A stretch of DNA of 6,120 bases from Planctomicrobium sp. Lineage in GTDB: Bacteria; Planctomycetota; Planctomycetia; Planctomycetales; Planctomycetaceae. Position 1 is the first letter of the stretch, and every line of letters begins with the position of its first letter. A program made the translations under genes and the position numbers. The DNA lies in assembly GCA_018659505.1 (NCBI GenBank), contig JABJMI010000270.1:1-6120 (forward strand), given 5' to 3'. Below the pieces are notes generated by a model. It saw only the letters and a program-made list of their open reading frames with translations, made no database searches and was not told the origin of the DNA. Shown piece by piece: positions 4,056 through 6,120 of this stretch.

Positions 4056-6120
4056 TCAGTCGACATACAGGAATTCGTTCGAGGTGAGCAGCATTTGACA
4101 TAGGTTCACGAGGGCTTGCCGATGAGAGCTGCCTCCTGCAGGAACTCCGTCGGGATTCGTTTCGAAATCAGTAATTTGCTGTGCAACGAAGGAGGCTGCC
4201 AAACTTAACTCTGACTGACTCGGTTTGCGACACAAGGCGAATTCCCATGCTCGCTGAATTTGGGCCGGCATGTCGCGGCCATTTGGAAGCGGTCCGTGGA
4301 ACTGAGTTTTGGAATCAAAGTTTCGAGGAGTTCCATTCTCCGGCGTGAAAGTTATCGCTGCGGCCCAGGTGTAGGAGTCTGAATTTTCGTTCGCTATACA
4401 ATCGAGAACAAAGTCAATCGTTTCTCCAGCGATGACTTTGTGAGTCGAGACGGGCGTCGGCTTGCCGCCAGTGAGAACCTGCCATTCACCCAACAGTCCC
4501 TGTTGCGAAGAAACAATCCGTCCGCGAACACCATCCCCGTTCGGGCTGTGATGATGCAGGTTGCCGGTAATCGTGAGTTCACCGGCTGCGTTTGCGGTCC
4601 AGCGTCGAACGGAACCTTTGTCGCCGTTGCCGGGATGACCACCTGTGGAGTTCACGAATGCCCAACCAATTTTGGGGTCGGGGACTTTCTCGCCTGCTTG
4701 CCAACGATTGTCTGCGTAGACAGTCAACGGGTTGAAAACGGCACGTTGAGTCGCTTCATCGTAAATGCCATAACCGTATGACCATGATGATGCGAACTCT
4801 GGGATTTTGGGTAGCGATGTGAGCTGATCAGGATCAAGAGGGACCGCTTCCTTGATCGCGCGGTCCGCTAGCTTTCCAGCTTGGCCTAATATGAATTCAC
4901 CATTTAATAGCATCAGCGATTGCGTTGCAACGGTCGATGAAGATCGTGCTTCGCAATTGATTTCCATCACCGGAGCGTCAAACATTTGCAGCATGGCGAC
5001 CGGTTGTGAGCGTCGCACTTGAACGTATAAGCTGCGGCGAGATTGTGAACCATCAACGACCACCTGGCCCGTTTCATCTTCTTTAATTGCCGCAGGCGAA
5101 CCACCGACGTCAGCGATCAAACTTCCCGACGCAGCGAGCATGCGGTCGCGGACAATTTCTGCATCGAGTCGCTGTAAGGACTTCCGCCAGTAAAAGCGAT
5201 TCTCGGGATCAATTTCGTTTTTGGCAGGTTCGCGAAACGTTGATTGCCGCCAGACAGTCGAAGTGAGAATCACACGATGGAGTTGCTTCAAGCTCCAGCC
5301 TTCTTCTACAAACTTAGCTGCCAGCCAATCAAGAAGTTCTGGATGTGAAGGTTCGCCACCAAGTTTGCCGAAGTCTCCAGCGGTCGGCACAAGTCCTTGT
5401 CCGAAATGGTGCATCCAAACTCGATTCACCATCGTCCGTGCGAGCAATGGATTGTCACTCGAAGTCAGCCAATGGGCAAAGGCAATTCGACGACCGCTCG
5501 TACTCAAGTCAGGATTGTCACGAGGAAACGGTGCTGCTTTTCCTTCAGGCATCACGACTGCGACCGGTCCCGGTTCGATCTCTTGTTTCGGTTGGTTATG
5601 GTCTCCACGATGAAAGAGCTTGGTGACGACCGCATGATTGGCCGGCTCTGAGATAACTCGCAGGAATTCTTCAGTCGGCTTCTTCTTGCGAACGTCTGCA
5701 ATCTTATCGTCAAACTTCTTGAGGTCTTCTTTCGATTTCGGGATGTACTGATACAACACCCCCGTCGTGATTTTTACACTCGGGTTCTTATCGAGAAGCG
5801 TCTTCTGCTCCGGCGTTCGATCTTTCGCCACAGTTTCGTACGCAGCCTTAAGTTCTCCTCGTAGCGGCTCTTCATATTTCTTCAACTCGATCTCAAGAGC
5901 CTGCGCCATGTACTCCTTTTGGACGACAACCTTCTCAGCGACAATCTCTTTCACCTCTGCTTCAATCTTTGCAGCGACCTCGCGATTTGCTTGCGTGTAG
6001 AGTGAAACGAGTCGTTGCTGCGGAGTCTTCCACTGTTGCCAGTCCAAAGCCGGTTCGAAGACAGAGCGGACTGCGAAATAGTCAGCGTGTGAAATCGGAT
6101 CGTAGCGATGATCATGACAC
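4056..6120 (-). CDS. DUF1549/DUF1553 (PSCyt2-PSD1) protein, N-terminus beyond right edge
   Basis: The frame is open to the window edge; 687 residues are visible and the start is not included. The TTG at 6045-6047 is internal, because the upstream residues read CHDHRYDPISHADYF. This is the DUF1549 motif 'CaqCHDHkyDPi...DYy', so the cut falls inside DUF1549. An optional N-terminal cytochrome-c-like domain (PSCyt1) would lie outside. Numbering from the first visible residue: a charged, helical, coiled-coil-prone linker at about 45-99, then DUF1553 from RIAFAHWL (211) with VNRVWMHHFG (231-240), RRSLYVQVRR (361-370) and LMLLNGEF (402-409). A beta-rich insert occupies about 425-616 (window 4272-4847). 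DUF1553 resumes with IQRAWEFALCRKPSQSEL and closes with LLTSNEFLYVD. The stop is TGA at 4056-4058. Its partner is the DUF1501 gene downstream. The pair is typical of planctomycetes, probably extracytoplasmic; the reaction is unknown. Confidence 0.92.
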   Translation of the reverse strand, partial: CHDHRYDPISHADYFAVRSVFEPALDWQQWKTPQQRLVSLYTQANREVAAKIEAEVKEIVAEKVVVQKEYMAQALEIELKKYEEPLRGELKAAYETVAKDRTPEQKTLLDKNPSVKITTGVLYQYIPKSKEDLKKFDDKIADVRKKKPTEEFLRVISEPANHAVVTKLFHRGDHNQPKQEIEPGPVAVVMPEGKAAPFPRDNPDLSTSGRRIAFAHWLTSSDNPLLARTMVNRVWMHHFGQGLVPTAGDFGKLGGEPSHPELLDWLAAKFVEEGWSLKQLHRVILTSTVWRQSTFREPAKNEIDPENRFYWRKSLQRLDAEIVRDRMLAASGSLIADVGGSPAAIKEDETGQVVVDGSQSRRSLYVQVRRSQPVAMLQMFDAPVMEINCEARSSSTVATQSLMLLNGEFILGQAGKLADRAIKEAVPLDPDQLTSLPKIPEFASSWSYGYGIYDEATQRAVFNPLTVYADNRWQAGEKVPDPKIGWAFVNSTGGHPGNGDKGSVRRWTANAAGELTITGNLHHHSPNGDGVRGRIVSSQQGLLGEWQVLTGGKPTPVSTHKVIAGETIDFVLDCIANENSDSYTWAAAITFTPENGTPRNFDSKTQFHGPLPNGRDMPAQIQRAWEFALCRKPSQSELSLAASFVAQQITDFETNPDGVPAGGSSHRQALVNLCQMLLTSNEFLYVD

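Noticed and set aside
5221..5613. 130-codon plus-strand frame opposite the DUF1553 gene
   Set aside because: It is antisense to the conserved DUF1553 core, low in plausible protein features and overlapped by two other equally poor frames.
6045..6047. TTG as the real start of the DUF1549/DUF1553 protein
   Set aside because: The frame continues upstream to the edge and encodes the conserved CHDHRYDPI motif of DUF1549, so this TTG is an internal leucine codon.

Overview
The window looks like a piece of a Planctomycetota chromosome. I infer this from the protein families, not from a database search. It carries DUF1559 type-IV-pilin-like proteins with an H-X9-DG tail, small lipoproteins with a carboxypeptidase-regulatory/transthyretin-like fold, and a DUF1549/DUF1553 ('PSCyt2-PSD1') protein followed by a DUF1501 protein. 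These families are greatly expanded in planctomycetes. The moderate base composition would suit a Gimesia/Rubinisphaera-like member of the Planctomycetales, but I cannot place the genus.

Left half (1-2279), plus strand: the last 21 codons of a DUF1559-type gene (1-66), a lipoprotein (125-628, probable TTG start), a complete DUF1559 pilin-like gene (739-1671), a hairpin-T-run terminator (1692-1732), a second small lipoprotein (1754-2206) and a strong terminator (2230-2279). The order pilin-like / lipoprotein / pilin-like / lipoprotein suggests two tandem copies of one gene pair. The 58-base gap 67-124 holds only the ribosome binding site of the first lipoprotein. The 110-base gap 629-738 holds only the ribosome binding site of the DUF1559 gene, and I see no convincing promoter in it.

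Middle (2280-2571): a non-coding stretch between convergent genes that is unusually rich in base-pairing potential. It has a 14-bp long-range stem enclosing two interleaved inverted repeats (pseudoknot topology), then a 9-bp hairpin, then a perfect 14-bp inverted repeat. The non-Watson-Crick positions in the stems are nearly all G.U on the plus strand, which favours a plus-strand RNA. This is the most interesting part of the window.

Right half (2572-6120), minus strand: a two-gene operon read right to left. A large DUF1549/DUF1553 gene enters from beyond the right edge and ends at 4056. After 53 bases a DUF1501 gene with a twin-arginine export signal follows. Such pairs are typical of planctomycetes and are thought to act outside the cytoplasmic membrane, but their biochemical role is not established. 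No tRNA, rRNA, CRISPR array, transposase gene or phage gene was seen.
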